Below are positions 45,961-58,715 of a DNA stretch of 64,000 bases, one piece after another. The first letter of the stretch is position 1; every line of letters starts with the position of its first letter. A program made the position numbers and the translations under genes. A model generated the notes under the pieces. The model was not told the DNA's origin. It did not search any database and was given only the letters and a program-made list of their open reading frames with translations. Origin of the DNA: Otis tarda (Eukaryota > Chordata > Aves > Otidiformes > Otididae); the NCBI GenBank assembly GCA_026413225.1, contig CM048552.1, forward strand, positions 168,094,053-168,158,052, read 5' to 3'.

Positions 45961-48574
45961 TGCTTAAGTATCTAAAAGGTGTCTGTGTGCCTTGTAAGTA
46001 CATAAGATGTAAAACTGTTATTAAGAAACTCCCCACAAAAGCTGGCTGAAACCAGTTCTCATGCAGAGTTCATCCCTTTACAGCTTTAATCTCTTAAAAA
46101 AACCTTTCAGATTCCTTGACTCTGAGAGACTATTGAGAATTATATTTTAGCAGAGTTGAATGAAGAAAACATTGATAAGTGGAAGAATGGAGCACTTAAA
46201 AAACCCACCAAAAATGGAAATGCACAGGAGATGCAAATTTCTTTTTAAAAACAAAATTATTCTCAGTATGCAAATTGCAGTTTTCAAGAAAATAAAACCA
46301 AACACACCCACATAAAAAAAAAAAGCAAACAAAAAACAGTAAGATGGAATCACAGTTGGAGTCACAGTTTCCTTTAATACTTATTTCTTAAATGTTTGAT
46401 GCTCCTCAGAAGTTTCAGTTAGGTGGTGTCAGGTACAGGCAATAAATTAAGAAGATATTACCCCTCAAAAAAAAAAAAAGTAAAAATAAGGGTACCTGCA
46501 GATTATTTAAGAAAAAAAAAGAAGCCAAGAGAGAAACCAGTGATCTTTGTAGTGTCTACAATCAAATACTCTTTGTATTAAACACACAGAGTGGGGCTGA
46601 AACACCCCTGGTTAACACATACTGTGTGCCCAACATGCTTTAGCTGGGGAGAACTCTCTTGCCAGATGTACAGTGAGATCGAGTCCTGCAGAGTTGCATG
46701 TGGCCTAGGATCAGGAGTTCCTCAGAGACTGGAAAGAACTGGAGGGTGTAGACTAGGATAGATCATGGCCAAGAAATGAAGATATGAGTGAAAGGGGTCT
46801 GGCCAGACAAGACAGAGATCTGCATAAGTGGGGACCAAGGGCTGCTTGGAGCTGTATCATTTTCTTCTAGCCATTGATAACTGCCCCTATGGCTATCAGT
46901 AAAGGGTGATTGAAAGGAGTCAGTTTGGTTTCTGTCACATATGGGAGCTTTTATTCTCACTGCATTACTTGGTTAGTGTTTTCTGTCTTTCAGGGTTACC
47001 ACTAGACCCTGTCAGCTTTCTTTTGCTGTACTCTCTGCTGGCTACCTGGAAACACACCTTCTCCTTCCTCTCTTCCCTCCTCTCTTCACAGGACATTTCC
47101 CCGGGGAACATGCCAAGACAGTTTGAGAAGGATGGAAGTGGCAATGTCAAATATGATTAGAGAGGTGTCTTCCATACACATAGAGGATATAATGCAGCAA
47201 CCAGTCATATTTATGGTGTTAAAATAATTTACGAAGAAAGTAACCTGAGAAAATCCAAGATGACCAAGGACAAAACAGGGTAATCTAGTCTAAGATAGCT
47301 TTACAGCAGACCTATGCCTTTCTGGAGTGGCAGCTGAGGTCAAGGTAAGATACAACAGTGAAGCTTATACAGCCTTAAATGCCTATCTGTTGGCAGCCAA
47401 ATCAATCCAATAATTTTTCATTGAAGCTGAGATTCAGGGCTTAGTTACCCTAAGGCTCTATGTTTGTGTCATATGCTTCTTCAGAAAAACCTGAAACCAG
47501 AAGGATCTGTGATATTAGCAACTATAAAAAGGAAAAAGTCAGTCAATACATTGATTGAAAAAGTCAAGAGTGAAGTAAAGTGAATCCATGCAAGTTTAAT
47601 TTAGTCCCCTTGTCTGTAGTCATTTTAGCTCATTCTTTAGTTGTATGATATTGTATCTTTTTTTTTCTATAAATTTAACTCATTGTGCAATACAGAGGAT
47701 TCCTTCTATTAACCAATATTTTGCTATCTTCTTTTTCTCATTGTTACTAAATGTGTAGTGAAAAGCCTGCATCTGGTTCAAACAATACACGTGAAGACAA
47801 AAATTAGTATTTTTTCCTAGTGGATTTTTACTGGTTAAATACTTTACTCTCCTGCAAGTTTCACCACATTTCTTTGTGCTGTCATCTGCAACTCATTCAC
47901 AGCTGGAACCATTAGATCTCCTCCACAGACCTCTAACATCTGAGCTGACAGAGAGAGACAGGACAAACAGGGAGGAAGGACACACATAGATTTGCTCTGA
48001 CAATAGAGAACTTGCAAGAATCATAGATCTTGTGTTGCATTCTCAAAAATGCAAGGAATATAACCTATATTAGCACAGATAGTTCTTTCTATTTCCTCAA
48101 ATTTTAAGTAATTCCTCTCTATCCCTTCTAGCTTTCTTAGTATCTTTTTTTCCTACTTCAATCTTCTCACATATAAATATGGTAAATATGTGAGACCACA
48201 CCTGATCTCCAGCTACAGCTTCAGAAAAGCATAGGCCTGCCAGAGCAGTGCTGTGTAGGAGGACAGGAGTGTGCAGGAGTGATATATCTGCCTACTTTGT
48301 GTGGATGGATGTTTTGGATACTCTGTATACCTAGCTGTGGGCAGCTAAGTCCTGGGTTCACTTTAGAAAAGATTGTTAAAAAAAAGTCTGCAAAAAAAAA
48401 CCTTAACTGTAATAGATATCTAAAGTAGGTGGACTGGCTCCCACAGTGAAAGAAAAGGCACTGGAACACAGAAACTTGGACAAAGTTGTATTATACTTGT
48501 TGGTTTTCTTTTTGCAGTCATCTCCAGATTGTCAACAACAGCATGAAAAGTTAGGAAAATAGCTGTTCTATTCC
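45961..48574. other. Non-coding DNA containing a candidate exon
   Basis: Mostly AT-rich. 46580-47160 is more balanced in composition and includes the candidate terminal exon at 47092-47160. No mobile element was recognised. Confidence 0.4.
47092..47160 (+). CDS. Candidate 3'-terminal coding exon (22 codons)
   Basis: A strong splice-acceptor context is visible: a pyrimidine-rich run of about 30 bases ending CACAG at 47087-47091. In phase 0 directly after it come 22 codons and a TAG (47158-47160). The peptide ends in a hydrophilic, gene-like run, PRQFEKDGSGNVKYD, unlike the hydrophobic or low-complexity translations elsewhere in the window. I cannot assign it to a protein family. No upstream exon, donor-linked partner or nearby AATAAA was established. 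The frame also stays open upstream across the supposed intron end (ORF 46906-47160), which weakens the call. It could be a chance match. Confidence 0.3.
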   Translation, partial: DISPGNMPRQFEKDGSGNVKYD

Positions 48575-49343
48575 TGCACCTGGGTCGTGGCAATCCCAGG
48601 CACAAATACAGGCTGGGCGGAGAATGGATTGAGAGCAGCCCTGAGGAGAAAGACTTGGGAGTGCTGGTGGACGAGAGGCTCAACATGAGTGGGCAATGCG
48701 CCCTTGCGGCCCAGAAGGCCAACCGCATCCTGGGCTGCATCAAGAGGAGCGTGGCCAGCAGATCGAGGGAGGTGATTCTGCCCCTCTACTCTGCCCTCAC
48801 CAGGTGGTGAGACCCCACCTGGAGTACTGCGTCCAGTTCTGGAGTCCCCAACATAAGAAGGACATGGACCAGTTGGAAAGGGTCCAGAGGAGGGCCACAA
48901 AGATGATCAGAGGGCTGGAGCACCTCTCATATGAGGCCAGGCTGAGAGAGTTGGGGCTGTTCAGCCTGGAGAAGAGGAGGCTCTGGGGAGACCTGATAGC
49001 GGTCTTCCAATACCTCAAGGGGGCCTACAGGAAGGATGGGGAGAGGCTGTTCAGTAGGGCCTGTTGTGATAGGACAAGGGGTAATGGGTTTAAATTAGAA
49101 GGAGGTAGGTTTAGATTAGATATTAGAAAAAAATTTTTTACAATGAGAGTTGTAGAGCACTGGAACAGGTTGCCCAGAGAGGTGGTGGATGCCCCATCCC
49201 TAGAAATGTTCAAGGCCAGGTTGGATGAGGCTCTGAGCAACCTGATCTAGTCAGGGATGTCCCTGCTTCTTGCAGGGGGGTTGGACTAGATGACCTTTGA
49301 AGGTCCCTTCCAACTCTAACCATTCTATGATTTTATGATTCTA
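48575..49343 (+). mobile_element. CR1 LINE, 5'-truncated (about 770 bp)
   Basis: Begins within ORF2 at 'CTGCACCTGGGTCGTGGCAATCCC' (abridged: [18 protein letters not shown] in translation) and is collinear to the stop codon, 3' untranslated region and ATTCTATG tail at 49321-49343. It is among the best preserved CR1s in the window, with one frameshift near 48796-48806. Confidence 0.93.
48804..49250 (+). pseudogene. CR1 ORF2 C-terminal remnant
   Basis: 149 in-frame codons of the CR1 ORF2 C-terminus: [57 protein letters not shown] and the natural end EALSNLI. The open frame formally extends back to an ATG at 48696, but the first 36 codons are out of frame with CR1: the true frame ([16 protein letters not shown]) is shifted by an extra base in the CACCAGGTGGTGAGACC region. 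Endonuclease and reverse-transcriptase domains are missing, so it is inactive. Confidence 0.87.
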
Positions 49344-49790
49344 TTCCAAACAGGCAGAAGGCTACTTTACAATTTTATCTGAAACAATGATTACTCAGGA
49401 GTAGATAATACTCACCTATCTTACTTTGATCAGATATGAAGGGGTAGATATCTGTGTCGTAATTAGAAACATTTAATTATGCAAAGCCACATGGGAAAAA
49501 TCAAATAACTTTATTAGAGAACTGAACACTAGAAGGGAAAAATTGCATAAGAACTTATTAAATTACGAGAAGTGTAATTGGCTGTATGGCTGCTTTTGTT
49601 CCTTATGAGATGGAATGGGCGGGTAGTACCAAAGCTATTGATAGAGAAAGTCTATGAAGGCCCATGATAGCTAAAAATAATTTTAGAAGTGTTCTTTAAT
49701 TTTTATTTCAGCTGTTCACAAAATCCTAAGCATTTTTACACCAAACCAACATTATCTTTTTTTCCCATAAGATATACACTTACAGCTCCC

Positions 49791-49827
49791 CACACACACA
49801 CGCATATATATACACACACACACACAG
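49791..49827. repeat. Compound (CA)n / (TA)n microsatellite
   Basis: CACACACACACG, then TATATATA, then CACACACACACAC. Simple-sequence repeat. Confidence 0.85.
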
Positions 49828-52800
49828 AGGTGCACGTATCCTTTACCTACCTGCTTTTTATACCATGCAGCTGGTGAGTGCTAAGCTTTTTTGTTGTTGT
49901 TGTTAATGTTCTATATATAGGTTAGCAAACAATAGATTTTTTTTTTTCTGAAACTAAAGTTCCTCTTCAGTGTACTCTGAAGAATGAAGGTAAGGTTGAG
50001 AGTTTTTAGTAAGTGTATGTTACAAGCTGAAAGGCTTTTTCCATTAATGGCCCAGGTGACTAACATGCAATATACTGCATTACATAGGGACAAAGACCTT
50101 GAAGCAGAGATCGAAATTCAGAAATCAACTTTGCTGGACAGGTGCTGTGATTGCTAGACCCAAGAAATTGTAGGTTTCTTTCTTCCAACTGAGATAACTT
50201 CCACAATACGAGGCGAATGCCCTCCCAGAAAAGCAGCCTGCAGTCAGAGGTTAGCACCTGCTTTAGCACAGCAGAAGCTGTGGTTGAGCCTTGTAGTCAA
50301 AGGGAAAAAATCAAAACTTTAGCCTAAGTTCTAGCCAGTTTATTGGGAGGAAAAAAAATAAAAACCAAAAACAAAACCCAGCATCATCTGCCCTCAGGTA
50401 AAGGATCTGTCAAATAAATCACAAATGGCTAGCAATTCTTCATGTAACCTCATGGAATAGCTACGGACAGGATTTAAAACTTCAGTCAGGTCTTGGTATT
50501 TCTTATTTCAATATGTCCAGTGCACCACTTGACTTGGACATTACTCCAAGATGTTAGCTTTTTTGCACTTGCTAATAGTAAGACTCTGAAAGCCTGACTG
50601 TGGAATCCAGGTTCCATGCTGCACTATCTAAAAGTTCAGTTACACTTATCTGTAGCCCATAAAGGAACAGGTTTTCCATAAGTTAGATATACCAAATTTT
50701 CACTTTAAAGCAAGTTGTCCCTGCAGTGAAATCCAGAATCACATGTGGTTTCTGAGTCTTTTCTACAGTTCATGCAGGACTGGTTTGCTAGAGCAATGAT
50801 TCAGAAAACTGAGTTGATGGGAAAGAAACCAGCCTAGAGTCTTCAGAAAGCATGAAACAGAAAGATGTGTGAAATAATATATTGAAGGCTTTAAGCAGTA
50901 ATTTCTATCCACCTGGGATGCAGAGAGGAAATCCTCTCTTAAGGATGATCCATGGATAGTCACATCTCAAAAGTGCGATCAAGGACAACTGCGCTATTGT
51001 AAATAAATGCTAGGAGCATACTCAGAGGCGATTCCTGCTCTATTTGGATGTCCTGGAAGATAAAACACTGGTTAAAAGCACAGATACTATTTCAAAGGCT
51101 GTCTTCCTTAGATCTATTCAAATTCACATCAACTCATCTCCCAGCATTTTGTCATCAACTCAAGGTCACCCACCCTGCAGGAAAAATGCAAGCCTGAAAG
51201 CAATGTCTACATTGTGTCTACATTGTATTGTGTGTGTTCTGGAGGTACTAAGTTTCTGGCCGTACACTGCCTTTTATGCTGACCACGAAGCTTCTCTAGG
51301 TACAGGCAGTGACAGAATTGCAACAGCTCAGTGAATGTTCAAGTTAAGCAGAAATTATATGTGTCACGGAGCTGCTGAGCAAAATATCTTTTTTTTTTTT
51401 CCTTTAAAATAGAAATTTGGGACTTGAGAACATCAGCTCCAATAAATATTTGCTCAAAGTTCACTAGTCTTTATCAGATCCAGCCCTGCTTTGATTTTTT
51501 TTTCCTCTCCTCCTCCTTTCCTGACAATGAGAATTATGACATACTTAGTATTTTAGAAGTAAAGGTTATTTATAAAGATATGCACCCAAGCTTTTCTCAG
51601 AAGGTAAAAAAAAAGGTATCCAGATACATTCTGTCAAAATGTCAGGAAAGTCTAATGCATATCTAAATGTGTCTCAATTTAGACATCCAAGAATGAGTAC
51701 AGTATCAGTCACTTTTGAAGCTTTTGATATAGCAACACAGTTTCCAGCATTATTTTTCAGAAACTTAGTACTTCATATTTCTTGTTAGATCATGCCTGCA
51801 TTGTTTTGAAAGTACAACAACCATTAACAATTAGTCCAGTCAAAGATTTGACTATTCATAATATTAAAGCTTCTACAGGATTATAACAAACAGCCAGATT
51901 CCTTTGCAAGTGTGAATAAAACACTCAATTTTATGATTTATTATTTAGATAGTACCTGGTCCTGATCTTCAGCAAACATTCACCACTTTCATATGTGCAA
52001 CTAGAGCTACTCCTGATTTACATCATTTATCAGTGAGAATAGAATCAGTTCAAATGAGTTCAATTACTAGAAGCTGTATCAGCTTCATCACTCTTTCTGT
52101 AACCTGAAACAACAATTCACGTCATAGCAAAACTATTAACTACACAGAGAGGCACTTCTTCCTCCATATTCCCCTTCAACTTTGCTAGATCTAGATAAAT
52201 TGCCATAATAAAAGCCACTAGTAAGTGAGGAAATACAGTAGAGGAACAGAGAGGAAGAAATGATCTCTCATCTGCTCCCCTATTAGATTAATCAGGTCCT
52301 TCAAACAGATTTTTAAATGCCTGTGACATGTTTTCCATTCTCAGAGTAATAAAATTCTATCATGCAACTATCAGAAAACACTACTGACATGCCTGACAAA
52401 AACGCAGCTAGCATAAAAACAAAATATAAGATAATTACAGTTAACTCATATGCTGTTTCCATTCTAGTCCAATGAATAAGCAATATGAACTTTAATAGGA
52501 GAAACACAAATTTCCATGTGAAATATAACTAGGAAAAAAAAAATCAACAAAATGATCATAACTTAGCATCTAAAGTGGGTGTCTATAAATGAAAACTATA
52601 GTATCTTTAAATACAGAAGAAAAGAGAGGAAAGAAGAGGAAAAAATAAACAAAGTAAACTAACTACATTGAAGTCATCTATCTCATGGCTCTTTTTACAT
52701 CCTTGTTGTGAGCAGATTCAGCTTAATGAACACATTTGTTGTGAATTCATTTTAAATGCAGTGTGCTTAGGGAGCAGATACCCTCTCACTTAAAATGTTG

Positions 52801-53401
52801 CTACAGTTGTGATGATGAACTGCCTACATATTATTCTAGTAAATTTGTTTTACGCTGTTTTACTGCAGTTGAATTTGTTTGTTCAGCTATTTTTATGGGG
52901 ATTTTGCAGGCTTTCCATTAGAAAATCTATTTTCAGTTATTTATATGGGGAATGCTGAAGGGTAAAACATACAAACTACAATTGACTGACACTTCAGTTA
53001 CTTCACTCTTAAATGAGATTCTTGAAATTATTTTATAAAAGCCAGTATCTGCTGTCAAATTAATTTATGGTGAGAAAGAATCCACATTTGCAGATCAATT
53101 TAATTCTGTGAGTTGTCTGCCTCCTTAAAATTCTCCTCTCTGTTTTACCTTGAGTTTGAGCTACAAAATCTGGAGCCAGACTCTCAGATGCTGTACTTTG
53201 ACTTAGTTCTATTGAAGTCAATGGGAGTGTATTGATTGTATGGATCTGACATCAGACAGATTTTTGTGTAGTTCTTTAAATTGTGAGTTTAAAAGACATT
53301 TGGACAGTGTTTTTAGTCAAGGAGCTAGTTATTTATCACAACATTCCTATTATTCCTACTACTAAGGCCTATTCTTTTATTCCAGACATATGTTATATGT
53401 T

Positions 53402-53432
53402 ATATATGTATTATAATATATAATACATATAT
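53402..53432. repeat. 13-bp perfect AT-rich inverted repeat
   Basis: ATATATGTATTAT (53402-53414) is the reverse complement of 53420-53432, with AATAT between them. It is likely a decayed AT microsatellite able to form a hairpin. Confidence 0.75.
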
Positions 53433-53732
53433 TATACCTGCACTCTAACTAGGTCTGCTAGATGCTCTGCTGAAGATTTGTTTATTTCTACTTCGGTAGA
53501 AGTATTTTAAAATATGTAAAGCAAAACCAGTAGGAATAACATAACTATATTTTATCCTGTCTTGTGCATTATTGGGCTATGTAGTCTCATGGGACTTCTT
53601 CCAGCCCTGTCTTTCTGTCATTCTTTGTGCCATGGTAATACAACAAAGTCATTGTCTCTTAAATCTGATTACACCGATTGTAGCTTACACTCTCACTTGC
53701 ATTTAAACACCTCACAATGGCTACAGGGCCCA

Positions 53733-53810
53733 ATTCTCCCCAAATTCAAAACATAGCACCATGCAGGCTCCTGTGAAGGAAATTAACTCTATGCCAGCCA
53801 AAACCAGTCT
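53733..53810 (-). mobile_element. Terminal remnant of a TGTAGTGG-type LTR
   Basis: The words CAAAACATAGCACCATGCAG, GAAATTAACTCTATGCCAGC and CAAAACCAGT match the right end of the LTR at 26852-27408. Only the last 80 bp or so remain. A CR1 fragment follows at once. Confidence 0.7.
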
Positions 53811-53813
53811 AGG

Positions 53814-54345
53814 AGGACTATTGATTGTTTTCTAAACTTGAGCAAGGCATTTGACACTGTCTCACATAAAAAACTTATAGACAAATTGATGAAGTACGGG
53901 TTAGATAAATGAACAATGTGGTGGACTGAAAACTGTCTGAATTTCTGGACTCAGATAGTTTTGATCAGCAGCATGAACTCCAGTTGGATGCCAGTCATTA
54001 GTGATGTGTCCCAGGAGCCAATACTGCATCCAGCACTGCTTAACACCTTCATTAATGATCTGTATGACAGAAACCCAGCGTCTACTGTCAGCAATTTTGC
54101 AGGCAACACAAAACTGAGAGTAGCGACTAATACACCAAATGGGCAGGTTGCCGTTCAGAGGGATCTGGAAAGACTGGAGAAATGGGCTAACAGGAATCTC
54201 ATTAAATTTAACAGCAGGAAATACTCAGTCCTGCCCTTAGAGAAGGATAACCCCATATACTAGTACAGGCTGGTGACAAACTGGATGGGAAGCAGCTTTG
54301 CAGAGAAGGCTGTGGGCTCCAGGAGGACACTAAGATGTACATCAG
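53814..54345 (+). mobile_element. CR1 LINE internal fragment (RT region)
   Basis: Covers reverse-transcriptase block A to beyond the catalytic box of CR1 ORF2. It has no 3' tail: the right side passes into poorly recognised sequence and then an LTR fragment. It is clearly diverged from the young copies and matches the fragment at 26075-26400 in extent. Confidence 0.85.
53838..54262 (+). pseudogene. CR1 reverse-transcriptase remnant, one in-frame stop
   Basis: A single frame reads LSKAFDTVSHKKLIDKLMKYGLD, meets a TGA at 53910-53912, and continues with SSWMPVISDVSQ, LNTFINDLYDR and VQRDLERLEKWANRNLIKFNS to a TAG at 54260-54262. The block A aspartate (in KAFDT) survives, but the catalytic FADD box is FAGN at 54096-54107, losing both metal-binding aspartates. 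It is inactive and old. Confidence 0.85.
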
Positions 54346-54402
54346 GCACTGATATGCCCCTGCAGGAAAGAGTTCCAACAGCTTTCTGTCCTGCATTATG
54401 AA

Positions 54403-54906
54403 GGGCAGCTGTTCCGGAGGGACTGCATGCCATGGAAAAGGACCCCACATTGAAGCAGTTCATGAAGGACTGTCCCCGTGTGAGGGACCCCCACACTGGA
54501 GCAGGGGAGGAAAATGAAGAGGAAGGAGTGGCAGAGACAATGTGTGATGAACTGACTGCAATCCCCAGTCCCTATTCCCTCTGTGCTGCTCAAGGTATGG
54601 AAGAGGTGGAGATAGTTGAGAGTGAAGTTATGCTCGGGAAGAGGGGAGGAGGTGGAGTAAAGTGTTCTTAAGATCTGGTTTTGTCTCTTATTATCATACT
54701 TTTTTTTTATTGTAAATAAATTGAATTCTTTTTCCCAAGTCCAGCCTGTTTTGCCCATAAGGGTAACTGTTGAATTATCTCTCCCTGTCCTTATCTGGAC
54801 CCTCGAGCCTTTTGTTATATTATCTCTCTCTCATTCCCTCAAGGGGTAAGGAGGGTGAGTGAGTGAGTGCATAGTGCTTAGCCTCAAGTGAAGCTCAGCT
54901 ACAACA
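54403..54906 (+). mobile_element. LTR fragment (R-U5 half), old TGTCGTAG subfamily
   Basis: Sense-oriented: GCAGCTGTTCCGGAGGGACTG, ACTGGAGCAGGGGAGG, GATGAACTGACTGCAATCCC, an AATAAA at about 54714, CCCAAGTCCAGCCTGTTTTGCC, and the end ...CTCAGCTACAACA at 54906. U3 is missing. No primer-binding site follows, so this is either the 3' end of a provirus or a truncated solo LTR. Confidence 0.8.
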
Positions 54907-56270
54907 AAGGTATATTAACTTGCCCTTTGATGCAGTTCAAATATATCCAGCAGGCAAAATATTTGCTCTTCAAAGGTAATTGTACTAAAGCTCTAGAAAT
55001 AATTCATCTGTGGAAGAGATGGTTTCACATTCTGCACGAACCTGCAATTTGCATCAGAGGATGGAAAAAATCACTTCAAGCTTCCACTTAATTTGGTGAT
55101 GGAATTTTTAAAAGATCTTCCCAGGTTTTCCCTTGGGCACATCATTGCTGTAGTTCTTTATATGTTGAAGGACATTGGGAAGTTGCCTGCTGCTGAAGTA
55201 CGGTGCACTATACTACAAGAGGACATTTCATTTGTAGAACAGTAAGAGGAACTTTCCCAGGGGCCCTTCAGGGGATGTCTTATATAGAAGAAATAATACA
55301 CACATACAAGAACTGCAGCCAACTGTTTGCTCTCCTTTTATACCTAGATGAATAAAACTATCAGCTTAATGTTAAATTTCCACATTTAATTTATTATGCC
55401 TAATAGGCAGTTATTTAAAGCAAAAATAAGTGAATTTTTTCAATGCTTTCTTGAAATATTACACATGCATGGGAGCCCTCTAGATATGTATGTGGAAAAA
55501 TACTGGCTAGATTTAAATGGGGAAAAAAGATAAAAAGTTTTTCTATTAACTGGAGATCATTATTATTTATTTTAAATATTAATGCTGAAACAAGCATTTT
55601 TCAAAATACACCTACAGCATGTGCATATTGTAAAGATTGGTGGTGTAATTACCCTGTTTAGTGAACAGTATAAAGCTAAAGACTGTATAAGGAAACAAAT
55701 ATCAAATTACTCTACTCTCCTTCTTCCTGGGCAAGTTCAAGCTCACACCAATAGTTTGGAAAATTACTCTAAAACTATACCTATGAATAGTCAACATTTG
55801 ACACCTTTTGATTCTCTTCAAATCCGGTTGTGTTTGCTCTGCAAAGGCCACATTTTCGTAAGGAATAGGTTAATTGAAAGAAAATGATCAATTTCTGCTT
55901 GGGCTTCCTTTAATAGAAGACTTGATTCTAATTTTCCTTATTGCAGCGCCAAATACAGGCAATCTCAATGAAACAAACAAAAAAAAGTTGCACTGACATA
56001 AAAAAGGAGATCAATATGATGGCTGAAAGATCTGGTTTATATTTTTTTTTCCCCCCAGTTCCTCTGAAAATTGTTTTTAATTTTTGTATTACAGCTTCTC
56101 AAAAGGAGTTTTTAAACATCTAAACATGCACAAGGGTGATCATTCATGTTCATGAATAAAAAAATGAAGTTAATCTTGAAGTGGTGCAGATAATTTCTAC
56201 CAGAGTAACTGGGAAAAACCAAAGCCTGTTGAATGGAAGGAGATGGATGGGTGCACACACAGACAGACAG

Positions 56271-56301
<31 letters not shown>

Positions 56302-57568
56302 TGAACTCTGTGTGTGTACCGAGCAAGTCAGGGCAGAGCTACTGATCAGTCAGGAATACACAACATGTGTTAGCTGTGCTAACACACAATCTGCAAACAG
56401 CTCAGACAGCTCAAAATGGAGTTGTGGGCAGGTAATCTTGGTTCTGCCTGCATCTATTCATGTAGATATGCCCTAAGAAGGTCAGACTTGTTTAGATCCA
56501 AGAAATTAAGACAAAACTGGGAGAAGATGCTCAGGTCCTATTGCCCTTGCCTATGTTCCCATGCTCTCTCTTCAAAGTAAAAAACAAAAACAAAACCAAA
56601 AACAAAACCTCAACTCCTCTGTCTGGCTGAAAAAGAAGAAAAAAAAAAAAAAACAAAGATAAAAGAATACAAGGTGGTTTTTTTTTTTTTTTAAGGGTAC
56701 AAAGAAGAAAAGTAGAGGAGTGTCCAGTTTTCCTTGTTCATTACTTCATTGAGTTTCAGGATTTTCAGGCATTCTTGCCTCTGCAAAAAGTAAAAAAAAA
56801 AATTACTTTGAAAACACCTGGAAAACTCTGAGAGGTGAAAACAAGGGCAAGGGTAAACAAATTACAACATTTGGGGGGATAAGAAGGAAGAGAAAAACAT
56901 TTTTTGAAAATCAGACAATATCTCAACAGAGAGCACCCCCAACTTCAACTGATACTATAATGAAAAATCTAAAGGCCTGCTACTTTTGTGAGATACTGAA
57001 TTTCATTCACAAAAAAAAATGTTGTACTATAAGACCAAAATTCTTGTAGCTAGCAACTCACTGTGTAAAGAAAAGTCAACAAAACACGATGTTTAGAGGC
57101 AGGATTTATTTGAGTAATTTTATTGCCTTATTATTTTTTAAAGTCAAGCTCTGATCCTTGGTTACATTGGACTTCATCTGATATTAAGTGATTGGCTTTG
57201 GAGTCATTCAAGATAAATATTGGTCTATTTGTTTCTACATAATTATATCACTTTTATGATGCTTACATGGGATCACAACAGAAGCTGTTACCATTCTTCA
57301 TTGTTTGATGGCTAAAGAAGGATGATTTGAGTTTTGGGTTGTTTTGGTTTTTTTTTTTACATCTTTAAGACTAGAGACTTGATCTGCAGTACATTTACTG
57401 TAAGGTGGAGTCTGAAACACATTACAATGCACTGGCTGAAACACAAACTACAGAAAGGAAATCCTCATGTACTGCTAGCAAATATTAGTGTCTGTTATCT
57501 ATAAGCACAGTATGAGTTTCTGGTATTTTTGTGAAAGTGAGAATATATTCTTTTATCTGAAGCTCTTA
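54907..57568. other. AT-rich non-coding DNA with simple repeats
   Basis: No gene or transposon was recognised. It contains a (CA)n tract at 56257-56300 preceded by CAGA units, and A/C-rich low-complexity DNA at about 56578-56695. Confidence 0.42.
56257..56300. repeat. (CAGA)n / (CA)n microsatellite
   Basis: ACAGACAGACAGA followed by about 13 CA units. Confidence 0.9.
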
Positions 57569-57573
57569 GAGAG

Positions 57574-58710
57574 TGTCGTAGTTCAGCCCCGATCGGGAAC
57601 AGACTACGCAGTCTCTCTCTCACTCCCCCCACCCTCCGAGAGAATAGGAGGAGATGATATAAGGAAAACGGCTCAAGGTGTGAGATAAGGACAGGAGAAA
57701 TCCTTAAAGTTACCGCTACGGGCAAAACAGACTCAACCTGGGGAAAACTATTCATTTATTTCTAAAATTAGCAGGAGAATGAGACAGGGAACAAGATAAC
57801 CTCCCCCCACCCCTCCCTCTTCCCGGGCTTAACATTATCTATACTACCTCACCTCCCGAGCGGCACGGGGAGGGGGAAAAGGGAATGGGGGTCCCGGTCA
57901 GTTCATCACGCGTTGTTTTATGCCGTTGTGTCATCGTCAGGGGAAGAACTCCTCACATTCCTCCTCTGCCCCAGCATTGGGTCCCTTCCACGGGTCACAG
58001 TCCTTCGTTAAACTGCTCTGGCGTGGGTCATCTCTTCTATGGAGTGCAGTCCCTCTAGAACAGCTGTCCCAGTGGGCCCTCCACGGGCCACAGCCTCCTT
58101 CAGGCCTCCACCTGCTCCGGCGTGGGGTCCTCCACGGGCTGCAGGTGGATCTCTGCCCCTCTGTGGACCTCCATGGGCTGCAGGGGGACAACCTGCTCCA
58201 CCATGGTCTTCACCACGAACTGCAGAGGAATCTTGGCCAGGAGCCGCATTACTCCTCCCCCTCCTTCTGAACTGACCTTGGCGTCTGCAGCTGTTCCTCA
58301 CAACAGGCTGGCAGACGCCTCTCAGGATCCTTTTTACCTCTTATTCACTTCAACTTCTCATCTCCTCTCCACTTCTTGCAGCCAGGCCGAGCCGAGTTGG
58401 GCCCAGTTTGCTGCCTGGCGGGAGGCCAGAGGGTGAGGCCTGCAAGGCCCACAAGGCTCATGCCTCCCCCTCTCTGCCCCCCGCTCAGCTGCTTCACATC
58501 CTTTCCCTTCTTTTTCCTGGTTTCCCCTACTTAAATAAGTTATTGCAGAGGCGTTATCATGGGACATTCTGCTACCAATTGGCTCAGCCTTGGCCAGCAG
58601 CGGGTCTGCCCTAGGCCCGGCCGAGTCCACTAAACAAAGGGGAGCAACTTCTAGCAGTTTCCTACAGAAGCTACCACCTTAGGCCCCCCCTCACTAACAA
58701 AACCAGAACA
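57574..58710 (-). mobile_element. Solo LTR (1137 bp), TGTCGTAG family, subfamily 1
   Basis: Complete LTR with edges TGTCGTAG and ...CCAGAACA, and the exact 5-bp duplication GAGAG at 57569-57573 and 58711-58715. The minus-strand AATAAA is opposite 57755-57760. It is closest to the copies at 6232 and 35099. No internal sequence remains. Confidence 0.93.
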
Positions 58711-58715
58711 GAGAG

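Larger units (their letters stand above)
49344..53732. other. AT-rich non-coding DNA
   Basis: About 4.4 kb with no gene or transposon recognised. It contains a CA/TA microsatellite (49791-49827), an AT hairpin (53402-53432) and purine-rich DNA at about 52615-52650. Confidence 0.42.

Noticed and set aside
53160..53240. 'TTGAAGTCAATGGGAG' word as an ancient SINE or LINE
   Set aside because: I recall this motif recurring in reptile and bird DNA, but the surroundings give no alignable element.
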